Source of the DNA: Verrucomicrobiota bacterium
Lineage (GTDB): Bacteria > Verrucomicrobiota > Verrucomicrobiia > Verrucomicrobiales > Akkermansiaceae
DNA length: 11,470 bases
NCBI GenBank assembly: GCA_009885905.1
Contig: VFJU01000248.1
Coordinates: forward strand, 1 to 11,470
Direction: 5' to 3'
Shown here in pieces: positions 1 through 7,625 of this stretch (position 1 is the first letter of the stretch; every line of letters begins with the position of its first letter). The notes below the pieces were generated by a model. That model saw only the letters and a program-made list of their open reading frames with translations. It was not told the DNA's origin and did no database searches. The position numbers and the translations under genes were made by a program.

Positions 1-879
1 ATCGATTTGATTGATTCATATCGCGACAGAATCGTCGATTACCTGATAGAAGGCTACCGCTCGGGCATCACCCCGAACCCAGACGTCTGGTGCAACCGAG
101 AAATGAAATTCGGCGTGTTTCTCGACTATGCGTTAGAACAAGGATTCGAGCATGTCGCGACGGGTCACTACGCACGACGTCGCAGCCTGAGTGATGGGTC
201 GGCCGCTATCCTGCGGGGAGCAGACCCTAACAAGGATCAGAGTTATTTCCTCTCGCTCATGACCCAGCGACAAGCATCCTACGCACTTTTCCCAACAGGA
301 GAAATGCTCAAGCCAGAGGTTAGAAATGTCGCACGCCGCTTCCAATTGCCCGTGGCGGAAAAGAAGGATAGCCAAGGAATTTGTTTCCTCGGCCAAGTTA
401 AAATGAGCGATTTCCTTCGACACTATGTCACTGACACACCAGGCGAAATTGTTGACCTTTCGGGAAAAGTGCTAGGAGAACACCGTGGGCTCCACCTCTA
501 CACGATCGGTCAAAGGAAAGGTCACGGCGTGGCCTCACCGCGAGATGGCATGGCCTACGTGGTTGTCGGGAAAAATCAGCAGAAAAATCATCTGATTGTA
601 GGCTGGGATGGACCAGAATCTTCCGGGCTTTACTCTCAAGTCTGCACGGTTGGCACACTCACCGCACTGAATGAATCATTCGACCAAAAACGCATGATCG
701 ATGCTCAGCCACGCTACCGCGCCAAGGCAGAGCCAGCAATGTTAGAACCCATCGCTGACGGTAAAATCCAACTGAAATTTCAACGCCCACAACGTGCAAT
801 CGCCCCAGGCCAAATTTGCGCACTCTATGACGGAGGAAGATTGCTGGGTGGTGGGGTTTTTGAGAGCGTGGAGTATTGA
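1..879 (+). CDS. mnmA: tRNA-specific 2-thiouridylase MnmA (5' end outside window)
   Basis: MnmA transfers sulfur to C2 of the wobble uridine of Lys, Glu and Gln tRNAs in the cytoplasm, using ATP to adenylate the base. The reading frame is open from the first base, so the start and the N-terminal PP-loop (SGGVDSS-type ATP site) lie to the left; by comparison with E. coli MnmA (368 aa) roughly 70-80 residues are missing. Seen here: TPNPDVWCNREMKF, with the first catalytic cysteine at nt 91-93 (equivalent to E. coli Cys102), ATGHYAR, and KDSQGICFLG with the second catalytic cysteine at nt 382-384 (equivalent to Cys199). Both sulfur-relay cysteines are present. The C-terminal part has the TIGQRKGHGV motif and the beta-barrel RYRAKAEPA/PGQICALYDG segments. 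It ends in TGA 8 bp before the next gene. Identification is firm from motif order and spacing. Confidence 0.96.
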   Translation: MDLIDSYRDRIVDYLIEGYRSGITPNPDVWCNREMKFGVFLDYALEQGFEHVATGHYARRRSLSDGSAAILRGADPNKDQSYFLSLMTQRQASYALFPTGEMLKPEVRNVARRFQLPVAEKKDSQGICFLGQVKMSDFLRHYVTDTPGEIVDLSGKVLGEHRGLHLYTIGQRKGHGVASPRDGMAYVVVGKNQQKNHLIVGWDGPESSGLYSQVCTVGTLTALNESFDQKRMIDAQPRYRAKAEPAMLEPIADGKIQLKFQRPQRAIAPGQICALYDGGRLLGGGVFESVEY

Positions 880-887
880 TTTAATGG

Positions 888-2153
888 ATGACAAGCATTT
901 CTAACAAAGTTCTGATGCTTCTATTTTTATTGGCAAGCATGCTCGGTGCTGTTGAATTAACCAATGAAGGTGATGTGATGCGCGCGGTGCCGTTGCAGAG
1001 TCAAATCCATCATGTCCAACCGATGACAGGCATCGTCTTCTGGGATGACTCGGAAAACAACCACAGCCGCGCGATCCAACTTGAATACTCGTACGTCCGA
1101 TATTCTGACGTCGTCACCGAACCAGGCCGCTACGATTGGTCCACGATCGAAGCAAAGCTAAATGCCATCGCGAGTCGTAACCACCAAGCAATCTTGCGCT
1201 TTTACTACGTCTATCCGGGAAAGCCGACCACGGTTCCAAGCTACATCAAAGCACTCCCTGACTATCACGAGACACACGGCGCTAGCGAAAAACAATCGAC
1301 CGATTTTCCTGATTGGTCACACCCAGAGCTTAAACGCTTCACCAAGCAATTTTACACCCACTTCGCTGAGCGCTACGACCGCGATCCACGCCTCGCATTT
1401 CTTCAAACAGGCTTCGGTCTTTGGGCGGAGTACCACATTTATGATGGACCCTTTATCCTCGGTAAAACTTTCCCAGATAAAATCTATCAGGCTGAATTCC
1501 TCGAACATCTTAATGTGACATTCAAATCGCTTCCATGGAGTATTTCCGTCGACGCAGCGGATACTGAAGTGACTCCCATCGCCGAAAGCCCATCTCTTCT
1601 CAAACTTTCCTTTGGGCTATTTGATGATTCATTTCTGTGCAAACAACACGCAAAGGAAAATGAGCAAAACTGGAATGCTCTCGACCGCAATCGTTACCGA
1701 CGATCACCTGCTGGTGGCGAATTTAGCTACTACAACAAACGCGATCAGAAATTAGCGTTGGCCACCAACGGACCTAACGGGGTCGCCTTCGAGGAAGCCG
1801 CTCGTGCATTTCACATCAGCTACCTAATTGGTAACGATCAACCGCTCCACCAAACGATGGATAGGATCGAGCGTGCCGGCATGGCCTGCGGATACAAATT
1901 CCGCATCACTGGATTTCATGTGAGCGATCGAAGTGCTAGAGTCACCGTGCAAAACACGGGGATCGCACCGATTTACCGTGACGCTTATGTTGCGGTGAAC
2001 GGAGTGCGTGCCTTGAAGTCGCTGATCGGACTAACTCCCGGAGAGAGTATGTGTTTTGAAGTCCACAGCGGCGGATCAACACCACGAATCACCATCGTGA
2101 GCGATCACTTACTCCCTGGGCAAGTCATCGAGTTCGACGCGGAATTAAGATAA
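888..2153 (+). CDS. Exported DUF4832-like protein (glycoside-hydrolase-like barrel plus C-terminal beta domain)
   Basis: A 421-residue protein of unknown function. Residues 1-21 look like a signal peptide (Lys7, hydrophobic 8-20, cleavage probably after Ala21), so it should be exported. The body resembles DUF4832 proteins, which have a TIM-barrel-like fold related to glycoside hydrolases: YDW near 82-84, a W-S-x-I-E-x-K-L segment, ALPDYHE near 122-128, and RYDRDPRLA followed by GFGLWAEYH (Glu181, His183). That last segment corresponds to the family's G-x-W-G-E-x-H motif, with Ala in place of the second Gly. Residues 336-421 form a separate beta-rich module (VQNTGIAPIYRDAYVAVNG), as is usual at the C terminus of this family. 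The start at 888 is preferred over Met10 because it keeps the positive n-region; there is only a distant GGAG. The 8-bp gap to mnmA suggests co-transcription, probably without functional linkage. A sugar-related role is inference; no catalytic activity is shown. Confidence 0.8.
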   Translation: MTSISNKVLMLLFLLASMLGAVELTNEGDVMRAVPLQSQIHHVQPMTGIVFWDDSENNHSRAIQLEYSYVRYSDVVTEPGRYDWSTIEAKLNAIASRNHQAILRFYYVYPGKPTTVPSYIKALPDYHETHGASEKQSTDFPDWSHPELKRFTKQFYTHFAERYDRDPRLAFLQTGFGLWAEYHIYDGPFILGKTFPDKIYQAEFLEHLNVTFKSLPWSISVDAADTEVTPIAESPSLLKLSFGLFDDSFLCKQHAKENEQNWNALDRNRYRRSPAGGEFSYYNKRDQKLALATNGPNGVAFEEAARAFHISYLIGNDQPLHQTMDRIERAGMACGYKFRITGFHVSDRSARVTVQNTGIAPIYRDAYVAVNGVRALKSLIGLTPGESMCFEVHSGGSTPRITIVSDHLLPGQVIEFDAELR

Positions 2154-2250
2154 CCCATCGTGCTGAACTCCGATTTGGGCGATTTGATAAATTCTGCATC
2201 CCTCGAGATGTCGCGCTTGCGGCGTCGCGTGGGTTTGGTAGAAAAAGCAC

Positions 2251-3330
2251 GTGGCACAGCAAAGTGATGTTCGAGAAGTCCTCCAGTACATTCCTCAATT
2301 CCGAGGAAAGATATTTTTCGTGCTGATTGAGGCGGGTCTTTTACCCGAGCCTGCTGTGGCAGAAACCCTGCTAGATTTAGCGGTTTTAGAAGACTTGGGA
2401 GTTAAGCTCGTGCTTGGAGTTCTGGGTGGAGATTTGAAAGATCTCTACGACTGGACACTCGAGTGCGAGATCATGGCCGCCCGAGTTTCTCGTCCAATCA
2501 CCGACCCCGCCGCGGCAAAAGAGACGTTAGAAATCTTAGCCCGCGGACAATCCGCAATCATTGATGCCTCTGCGACTGGACCACTGGACGCACCCGTGGT
2601 CGACTTCGCTCTCCGGATCGGCGTGGCGAAAATCATCACCCTGCTCGAAGAAGCGATCCTCATCGACGGCGTCCCAGCTCACGCGGTCCGCGCTGCCGAG
2701 GCAGAAAAATTCACTCTCCAGAGCGATGCCCTTGGCGCGGCGTTGCTGCGTGCCGCTGCGACCGCTTGTCAGCGCGGAGTTCCCCGAGTGCACGTCCTCA
2801 ACGGACGGCAGCAAGGAGTCCTCGTCGACGAGCTATTTTCTAACGAAGGCGTTGGCACGATGATTCACGCCGATAGCTACCGAATGATTCGCAAACTCCG
2901 CGAGGAGGATATTCCTGAACTTCTCGGAATGATCGGACGCTCAGTGCGCCGCACGAAACTTGTGGAGCGCAGGTACGAGGACATCCAAACGAGGATTGAA
3001 GATTTCCATGTGATGACCATCGATGACAACGTCGTCGGATGTGTGGCACTGCACGAATACCCGTTAGACAAGTGTGCTGAAATTGCGTGTTTGTATGTGA
3101 AGCAAGCGCACGAAGGTCGTGGATATGGTATCGAGTTAGTTCGTCATGCCGAAAATCTTGCTAGAGAGTCCGGCGTCGCACGAGTTTTCGCCTTGAGCAA
3201 CCGAGCGGCAGATTTCTTCACCCACAAGCTCGGCTACACTCCCACGACTTTGGTCGATCTCCCACCGTCACGCCTTAGGCAGTACGAGGACAGCGGTCGC
3301 GACTCGTTGGTGCTTTCCCGAACCATTTAG
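2251..3330 (+). CDS. argA: N-acetylglutamate synthase-like protein (degenerate amino-acid-kinase domain plus GNAT)
   Basis: Resembles ArgA-type N-acetylglutamate synthases, which acetylate glutamate with acetyl-CoA as the first step of arginine synthesis. A kinase-like domain (about residues 1-205) precedes a GNAT acetyltransferase domain (about 210-359). Typical landmarks: QFRGKIFFV near 16-24, LDLAVLEDLGVKLVLG 41-56, RVHVLNGRQQGVLVDELFSNEG into VGTMI at 179-205, RKLREEDIPELLGMI 214-228, the acetyl-CoA loop HEGRGYG 287-293, and C-terminal LPPSRLRQYEDSGRDSLVL. The protein has 359 residues against 443 in E. coli ArgA. The shortfall lies in the middle of the kinase domain, and the usual G-G-E after the first strand is replaced by IEAG. 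The frame is closed by TAG at 2239-2241, so GTG at 2251 is the first possible start; no clear Shine-Dalgarno. The symbol is given on overall architecture; a different acyl acceptor is possible. Confidence 0.85.
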   Translation: MAQQSDVREVLQYIPQFRGKIFFVLIEAGLLPEPAVAETLLDLAVLEDLGVKLVLGVLGGDLKDLYDWTLECEIMAARVSRPITDPAAAKETLEILARGQSAIIDASATGPLDAPVVDFALRIGVAKIITLLEEAILIDGVPAHAVRAAEAEKFTLQSDALGAALLRAAATACQRGVPRVHVLNGRQQGVLVDELFSNEGVGTMIHADSYRMIRKLREEDIPELLGMIGRSVRRTKLVERRYEDIQTRIEDFHVMTIDDNVVGCVALHEYPLDKCAEIACLYVKQAHEGRGYGIELVRHAENLARESGVARVFALSNRAADFFTHKLGYTPTTLVDLPPSRLRQYEDSGRDSLVLSRTI

Positions 3331-3425
3331 TCCGTCTTCATGGTCTACCGTTATGCAAATTGCGTTGGGGAACGGCGGCGAATTGAAATTCTCATCATTT
3401 CAAGGGTTGCGGGATTCCTCAGCCT

Positions 3426-4460
3426 GTGAAAATTATGGGCAGCCCGAACATCATGGCACCCACGTCCACACATTCTCCCAGCAACGCACTTTTTCCGTTC
3501 GAACTGATCCGTCCCGAACTCGAACGAGTAGAAATTTCGATCCGCGAACAAGTTCGTGCGTTCGATCCCGCCGTCGAACCCTACGTCGCCTACATTTGCA
3601 ACACGTCAGGCAAGCGCATCCGCCCCGCCCTAGCAATCCTCGTCGGCGGAGCGGCCGGTGGTGTCACGGATGACCACCTAAAAATTGGCGTGATTCTCGA
3701 ACTCATCCACATGGCCACGCTCGTCCACGACGACATCATGGACGGAGCCAACACGCGCCGAATGGTACCCACCGCCAATGCGAAGTGGGGCAACGCGCTC
3801 TCGGTCCTACTCGGCGACGTACTCTTCTCCCACGCCCTTACCCTCGCCACCGACTTCAACAGCATCGACATTTGCCGTAAGGTCGGCAACGCCGCCCGCG
3901 AAGTCTGCCAAGGGGAAATCATCCAGACCCAGCGCCGCTTCGATCTCACCTTCACCAAGGCCGAGTATTTCCGCGTGATCGAAATGAAAACGGGTGCCCT
4001 CTTCGCCGCTGCCACCGGTCTCTCCGCAAATCTATCTGGCCTTGATGCCGCGACCGAAGCCCGACTCTACAGCTACGGCATGAAGCTCGGAACTGCCTAT
4101 CAGATCTACGACGACTGCCTCGACCTCGTCGGCTCGGAGGAAATCGTCGGCAAGACGCTGCGCACCGACCTGCTCAAGGGCAAACTAACCTTACCTATTC
4201 TCAATCTGCTAGAGACCGCCTCAGAAGCTCAGCGGATAAAGCTCAACAAACGCATCCTCGATCAAGAACCTCTCGACCTACCAATACTGTTAGGAATTGC
4301 GGAGTACGAAGGAGCCATCGAGAGCGCTGTAGACACCGCGATGAATCTACTGGTGGAATGCCGGGAGGATCTCGCTGCACTCGGAAAATCGGTTCACTCA
4401 GATGCTCTGGCCCAGATCACTTGGTTCCTCGCTGGGTTGCTTGAAAAATGCCGTCGCTAA
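3426..4460 (+). CDS. ispB: Long-chain (E)-polyprenyl diphosphate synthase
   Basis: Trans-prenyltransferase that condenses isopentenyl diphosphate onto an allylic primer to build the long side chain of the respiratory quinone. All family landmarks are present: GKRIRPAL at residues 62-69, the first Asp-rich motif DDIMD at 102-106 within LVHDDIMDGANTRR, GDVLFSHAL, the KTGALF motif, the second Asp-rich motif DDCLD at 229-233 within YQIYDDCLD, then GKTLRTDLLKGKLTLPIL. These are the Mg2+-diphosphate binding sites. Small residues just before the first motif (HMATLVHDD) fit long-chain enzymes rather than farnesyl or geranylgeranyl synthases; chain length cannot be read further, and ubiquinone versus menaquinone use is unknown. 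The start is uncertain: GTG 3426, ATG 3435 and ATG 3453 are all in frame without a clear ribosome site, and 3453 is plausible. It is convergent with holB, 35 bp apart. The symbol is used loosely for the octaprenyl-type family. Confidence 0.92.
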   Translation: MKIMGSPNIMAPTSTHSPSNALFPFELIRPELERVEISIREQVRAFDPAVEPYVAYICNTSGKRIRPALAILVGGAAGGVTDDHLKIGVILELIHMATLVHDDIMDGANTRRMVPTANAKWGNALSVLLGDVLFSHALTLATDFNSIDICRKVGNAAREVCQGEIIQTQRRFDLTFTKAEYFRVIEMKTGALFAAATGLSANLSGLDAATEARLYSYGMKLGTAYQIYDDCLDLVGSEEIVGKTLRTDLLKGKLTLPILNLLETASEAQRIKLNKRILDQEPLDLPILLGIAEYEGAIESAVDTAMNLLVECREDLAALGKSVHSDALAQITWFLAGLLEKCRR

Positions 4461-4495
4461 GAATTCGTGATCCTATTTGAAATCACCTGAGATTT

Positions 4496-5506
4496 TCAAC
4501 CGAATGCTTTGAGGAAACCCACTTCGATCGCCAGCGGCTCGAATGCATTTGTCTCGAGCGTCCGGCGTAGCGAGTCGAGCGCTTCCATCCGCTTGAGCAG
4601 GCGACCTTCCGATTCCGCTTCCGCGATGCTGCGCAGTGCGGGCGCAGACTCGGGGAAATCTAAGCCCCCGCCATTGACCTTCATCCTCAGAAGATCCGCC
4701 ATCCATGCCATAAGAACGTCGAAAAGCCGGTTGCGCCCGTCTAGGTATTCCGCCTCGGCGGCGGCTTTGTGAAAATCCTCGCGCTCTTTAAGCCATTTAC
4801 CATCGGTCGAATCTCGGTAAGCGGCCACCTCCTCTTTTTCGGCGGCCTTTGCCGCAGAATCGGCTTCACTTCGTAATTCTGCTAGAAACGAACTAAATGC
4901 GGTTTTTAAATGCAGCGCAGCCATCGGCGTGCCGAATCCACGCGAAGCAGCCGCGTTAAGCGCACGGACCAACTCGGCCCCCCCCTCTTCAAGTAAAGCC
5001 CGACCACCGAGCAATGGCAAACGCACGCAGCGCGAAAGAATGGTTGGAAGCAGTCGTTGAGGATTGGCGGTTAGAAGAAGCAACAAAGTATTTTTTGGCG
5101 GCTCTTCGAGGGTTTTTAAAAACGCATTTGCCGCTTGGTCATTCATACGATCTACCTCGGTGATCACACCCACCTTACAAGCGCCTCCCGGCGCGGCGAG
5201 GTGAAGTGTCTGCTCAAGATCACGAATCTCGTCCACGCCAATGCGGCGCGATTTCATCCGGGGACGGATGATCCGGATCCAGCCACTTTCTAACTCATCA
5301 AGTAACGGTGTCTCCACGACGACAGGCTCACCGAACAAATCAAATCCGCCAGAACTTGCCTTACCACTCACCATCTGAATCATGCGAGCTGCGAGCATTT
5401 CCTTACCGCTGCCGTGCGCACCACTGATGAGGAATGCATGTGCAAGTCGCCCGCGATCATGTGCGGAGGTAATCAATTCAAATGCCCGTTCTGCTAAATA
5501 AGCCAT
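4496..5506 (-). CDS. holB: DNA polymerase III delta' subunit (clamp loader)
   Basis: AAA+ clamp-loader subunit that, with gamma/tau and delta, loads the beta sliding clamp on primed DNA. Numbering from the start chosen here (336 residues): RLAHAFLISG at 20-29, a Walker A-like GAHGSGKE at 29-36, the Walker B region VITEVDRM 114-121, DQAANAFLKTLEEPP 123-137, TANPQRLLPTILSRC 146-160 with the SRC motif at 158-160, and a helical collar domain at the C terminus. The cysteine zinc module found after Walker A in many gamma/delta' proteins is absent. The frame extends 12 codons further to an ATG at 5542, but MAYLAERAFELI at 5506 aligns with the usual beginning of the family, so 5506 is preferred. It is convergent with the polyprenyl synthase and divergent from the acyl-carrier-like gene. 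It could only be confused with dnaX, which is longer. Confidence 0.9.
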   Translation of the reverse strand: MAYLAERAFELITSAHDRGRLAHAFLISGAHGSGKEMLAARMIQMVSGKASSGGFDLFGEPVVVETPLLDELESGWIRIIRPRMKSRRIGVDEIRDLEQTLHLAAPGGACKVGVITEVDRMNDQAANAFLKTLEEPPKNTLLLLLTANPQRLLPTILSRCVRLPLLGGRALLEEGGAELVRALNAAASRGFGTPMAALHLKTAFSSFLAELRSEADSAAKAAEKEEVAAYRDSTDGKWLKEREDFHKAAAEAEYLDGRNRLFDVLMAWMADLLRMKVNGGGLDFPESAPALRSIAEAESEGRLLKRMEALDSLRRTLETNAFEPLAIEVGFLKAFG

Positions 5507-5623
5507 GCAGCGCCATCGTCTCTTGAACCATCCCCGAGGCAATCCGAAAACCGGAAGTCTCGATAAATTCCTCCCTCACCGCCATCAATCCAACCCATCT
5601 ACCACCTTTTAAAATTTTTTACC

Positions 5624-5664
5624 TTTCCGCTTGATGCGCGGAAAAAGCCATTGCACCGTTTTCC
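5624..5664 (+). promoter_or_regulatory. Overlapping inverted repeats upstream of the acyl-carrier-like gene
   Basis: TTTCCGC (5624-5630) and GCGGAAA (5638-5644) form a perfect 7-bp inverted repeat with a 7-nt loop. The right arm overlaps GGAAAA (5640-5645), which can also pair with TTTTCC (5659-5664), 3 bases before the ATG at 5668. An AT-rich tract with a possible -10 element (TAAAAT, about 5610-5615) lies just upstream. It could be an operator, a leader RNA with two exclusive hairpins, or chance in a 161-bp intergenic region. Function is inference only. Confidence 0.3.
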
Positions 5665-5667
5665 CAC

Positions 5668-5928
5668 ATGGAAGTTTCGAAGAAGAACACACCCACCCCT
5701 ACGGAAATAATCGACTGGCTCAACGACGAAGGTGTGCTGGATCTCGACTGGGATTTTCCCGAGGATGGAGACCTAGTCGCTGCCGGCCTGAATGATTCTA
5801 CGACAGCGCAACTGGTCATCGCCGTCGAAGATCGCTTTGGTATCGAGCTTACACCTCAAGATCTCGCCAAGGCGAATCTAGCGACACCGACAACGCTAGC
5901 GAAGCTACTTGCCCGCTTGACGGCCTGA
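5668..5928 (+). CDS. Acyl carrier protein-like protein (orphan)
   Basis: An 86-residue acidic, helical protein with an acyl-carrier-protein-like pattern: helix I EIIDWLNDEGV (13-23), then DLVAAGLNDSTTAQLVIAVE (35-54), EDRFGIELTPQDLA, and ATPTTLAKLLARL as helix IV. Carrier proteins carry acyl groups on phosphopantetheine attached to the Ser of a D-S-L motif. Here the candidate is Asp43-Ser44 in GLNDST; Leu is replaced by Thr, and Ser to the following VE motif is one residue shorter than usual. Ser44 may still be the attachment site, but that is not certain. No ketosynthase, adenylation or phosphopantetheinyl transferase gene lies nearby, so its partner is unknown. ATG 5668 starts without a clear Shine-Dalgarno. 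It may act in fatty acid, lipid or secondary metabolism, or be a non-acylated relative. The carrier-type fold is fairly sure; the role is not. Confidence 0.75.
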   Translation: MEVSKKNTPTPTEIIDWLNDEGVLDLDWDFPEDGDLVAAGLNDSTTAQLVIAVEDRFGIELTPQDLAKANLATPTTLAKLLARLTA

Positions 5929-5975
5929 ACCCGTCTAGCAAACGCTACCGCGCGGCTAGCAGCGGTCGACGCACT

Positions 5976-6009
5976 TAAACAACCCCATTCGAGTCTTGCG
6001 GGTTGTTTA
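5976..6009 (+). terminator. Probable hairpin terminator after the acyl-carrier-like gene
   Basis: TAAACAACCC (5976-5985) and GGGTTGTTTA (6000-6009) form a perfect 10-bp stem with a 14-nt loop, 47 bp after the preceding stop codon and 37 bp before the next start. The A-rich left arm and T-rich right arm are typical of terminators whose U tract is part of the stem, but no long T run follows. It separates the carrier-protein gene from the zinc-ribbon gene. Confidence 0.6.
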
Positions 6010-6046
6010 TCCATCCACTCGTCATTAAGTTTGATTTCTTAAAGCG

Positions 6047-6373
6047 ATGAAAAAGTGCCCTTACTGCGCCGAGGAGATCCAAGACGAAGCGATCAAATGC
6101 AAACACTGCGGCGAGTTTCTCGATGGATTGATGCCACCGCGGATTCCCTCAAACAATCTTCCGTGGTATTTTCGGACATGGGCGATTGTTTTGGTCTTGG
6201 GCAGCGTCGGCCCCTTGGCGTTGCCGATGATCTGGTGGCACCCACGCCTGTCGGCGATTTGGAAAATCATCATCACTCTCGCGACACTCGCTCTGACGTG
6301 GCTGATGTATCAGTCGTTGATTGAGGCCATGAAAATGTTCAAGGAGATGGAGAAGATGATGCAAGGCATCTAG
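6047..6373 (+). CDS. Small zinc-ribbon membrane protein
   Basis: A 108-residue protein of unknown function. The N terminus is a compact zinc ribbon with two CxxC pairs (Cys4, Cys7 and Cys18, Cys21, spanning [20 protein letters not shown]), a very common module that binds one Zn2+. A proline-containing linker leads to two probable membrane helices (about 45-64 and 70-89) and a short Met/Lys/Glu-rich amphipathic tail (94-108). The ribbon and tail would probably both face the cytoplasm. Such ribbon-plus-two-helix proteins occur in many bacteria without assigned function. The start at ATG 6047 puts the first Cys at residue 4, as usual for the module; the ribosome site is weak. It lies alone between the upstream hairpin and convergent rlmN (29 bp gap). 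Confidence 0.82.
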   Translation: MKKCPYCAEEIQDEAIKCKHCGEFLDGLMPPRIPSNNLPWYFRTWAIVLVLGSVGPLALPMIWWHPRLSAIWKIIITLATLALTWLMYQSLIEAMKMFKEMEKMMQGI

Positions 6374-6402
6374 CCATTTCTGGTAAGAATCCAGCCAAGT
6401 TT

Positions 6403-7485
6403 CTAACGTTTCGAAGGAGCAACAATGATGCCTTCCGCCGTCTCCTGCTTGAGTCGGAGTTGGCCACAAGCTGCATCAATGTCGTGACCTTTTTCGAGAC
6501 GCAAATTTGCAATGACGCCTGCGGATTTTAAAACTTCTTGAAAGGAGCGACAATGATTGTTAGGTGGTCGCTTCCACTCGAGTCCCTCGACGTTGTTGTA
6601 TGGAATGAGATTCACCTTAGCACCCAAGCGCCGAGCGTGGCGGGCCAGGATGGCGGCTTGCTCAAGCGAGTCGTTGACGTCTTGAATGAGAATGTATTCG
6701 AGCGTGAGTTTCTGAGTTTTCTTGGCGTTCCAGTGGTCCAATGCTTCAAACAAATCACTCACCGGCCACTTTTTATTGATCGGCATGATTTGCTCACGGA
6801 CGTCATCAGTCGCCCCATGAAGAGAAATCGCAAGGCGGATTTGCTGGGGATGATCCGCAAGCTGGCGAATTTGAGGGACGAGACCCGAGGTCGAAATGGT
6901 TAGATGGCGCGCGCCCAGATGCAAAGTTTTTGGACCAGTGATCAGAGCGATGGCGGCGAGTAAGTTATCGAGGTTCGCAAGCGGCTCTCCCATTCCCATG
7001 AAAACGAGAGAGTCGACACGCTCACCCGAAAGTTGTTCAGCAGCGAGTACCTGCCCCGCGATTTCAGAGGCATCAAGATTACGAGTGAACCCAGCAAGTC
7101 CAGAGGCACAGAACTTGCATCCGTATGCGCAACCCACCTGAGAAGAAACACAGAGTGTCCGACGATCCGACTTCTCACCATACAGAGCAGGATTCGCAGG
7201 TATCAATACGCTTTCAATGTAACGACCGTCATGCAAGCGGAAGAGAAACTTGCGAGTGGTGTCCGAGGAACCTTGAGTGGTGCTGTGTTCGAGCGCGGTG
7301 AGACGAAAAGAATCCGTTAGTTTTTTACGCAACACCGCTGGCAGGTTGGTCATTGCGTCGATCGATGTGACTTTCTTTTTCCAAACCCACTCGAGAATTT
7401 GATCCGCACGGAACGAGGGTTCGCTCGCATCTTTGAGCCACGCGGCGAGAGATTCTGGCGCAAGGCCGGTAAGGGATGGAAGCAT
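6403..7485 (-). CDS. rlmN: Dual-specificity 23S rRNA / tRNA adenine-C2 methyltransferase RlmN
   Basis: Radical SAM enzyme that makes m2A2503 in 23S rRNA and m2A37 in some tRNAs, tuning peptidyl-transferase proofreading. At 360 residues it has normal length. Visible: RTLCVSSQVGCAYGCKFCAS, with the iron-sulfur cluster cysteines C119, C123 and C126 (CxxxCxxC) and the conserved C112 upstream; GMGEPLANLDNL for SAM binding; HLTISTSGLVPQI; LAISLHGA; LIPYNNVEG; and GHDIDAACGQL with Cys340, equivalent to the methyl-carrying Cys355 of E. coli. All catalytic residues are present. The N-terminal accessory domain (LPSLTGLAPESLAAWL, FRADQILEWVWKK) also fits. ATG 7485 lacks an obvious Shine-Dalgarno. It lies 140 bp downstream of the DUF6600 gene on the same strand; I see no strong terminator in that gap. 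Confidence 0.97.
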   Translation of the reverse strand: MLPSLTGLAPESLAAWLKDASEPSFRADQILEWVWKKKVTSIDAMTNLPAVLRKKLTDSFRLTALEHSTTQGSSDTTRKFLFRLHDGRYIESVLIPANPALYGEKSDRRTLCVSSQVGCAYGCKFCASGLAGFTRNLDASEIAGQVLAAEQLSGERVDSLVFMGMGEPLANLDNLLAAIALITGPKTLHLGARHLTISTSGLVPQIRQLADHPQQIRLAISLHGATDDVREQIMPINKKWPVSDLFEALDHWNAKKTQKLTLEYILIQDVNDSLEQAAILARHARRLGAKVNLIPYNNVEGLEWKRPPNNHCRSFQEVLKSAGVIANLRLEKGHDIDAACGQLRLKQETAEGIIVAPSKR

Positions 7486-7625
7486 GGGAGCGGAAATTAG
7501 AAGGAATCAATGCTTTGCGATGCACAAGCTTCATCGCAACTCACCGCCTGACCAGAATTTTTCGAATCCATCATCCAAATCAGCAAGAAAACCTCACAAC
7601 GTGGTTGAAATAAGCAAATGACTGC

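Noticed and set aside
2154..2250. Possible promoter elements (TTTGATAAATT) between the DUF4832-like and argA-like genes.
   Set aside because: No matching -35 at proper spacing and no dyad; the 97-bp gap may hold a promoter but I cannot point to one.
3590..4015. A 141-codon minus-strand ORF.
   Set aside because: It lies wholly inside the polyprenyl synthase gene, whose plus-strand product has every family motif.
4467..4486. GTGAT...ATCAC dyad between the convergent polyprenyl synthase and holB genes.
   Set aside because: Only a 5-bp AT-containing stem with a 10-nt loop and no T run; too weak to call a terminator.
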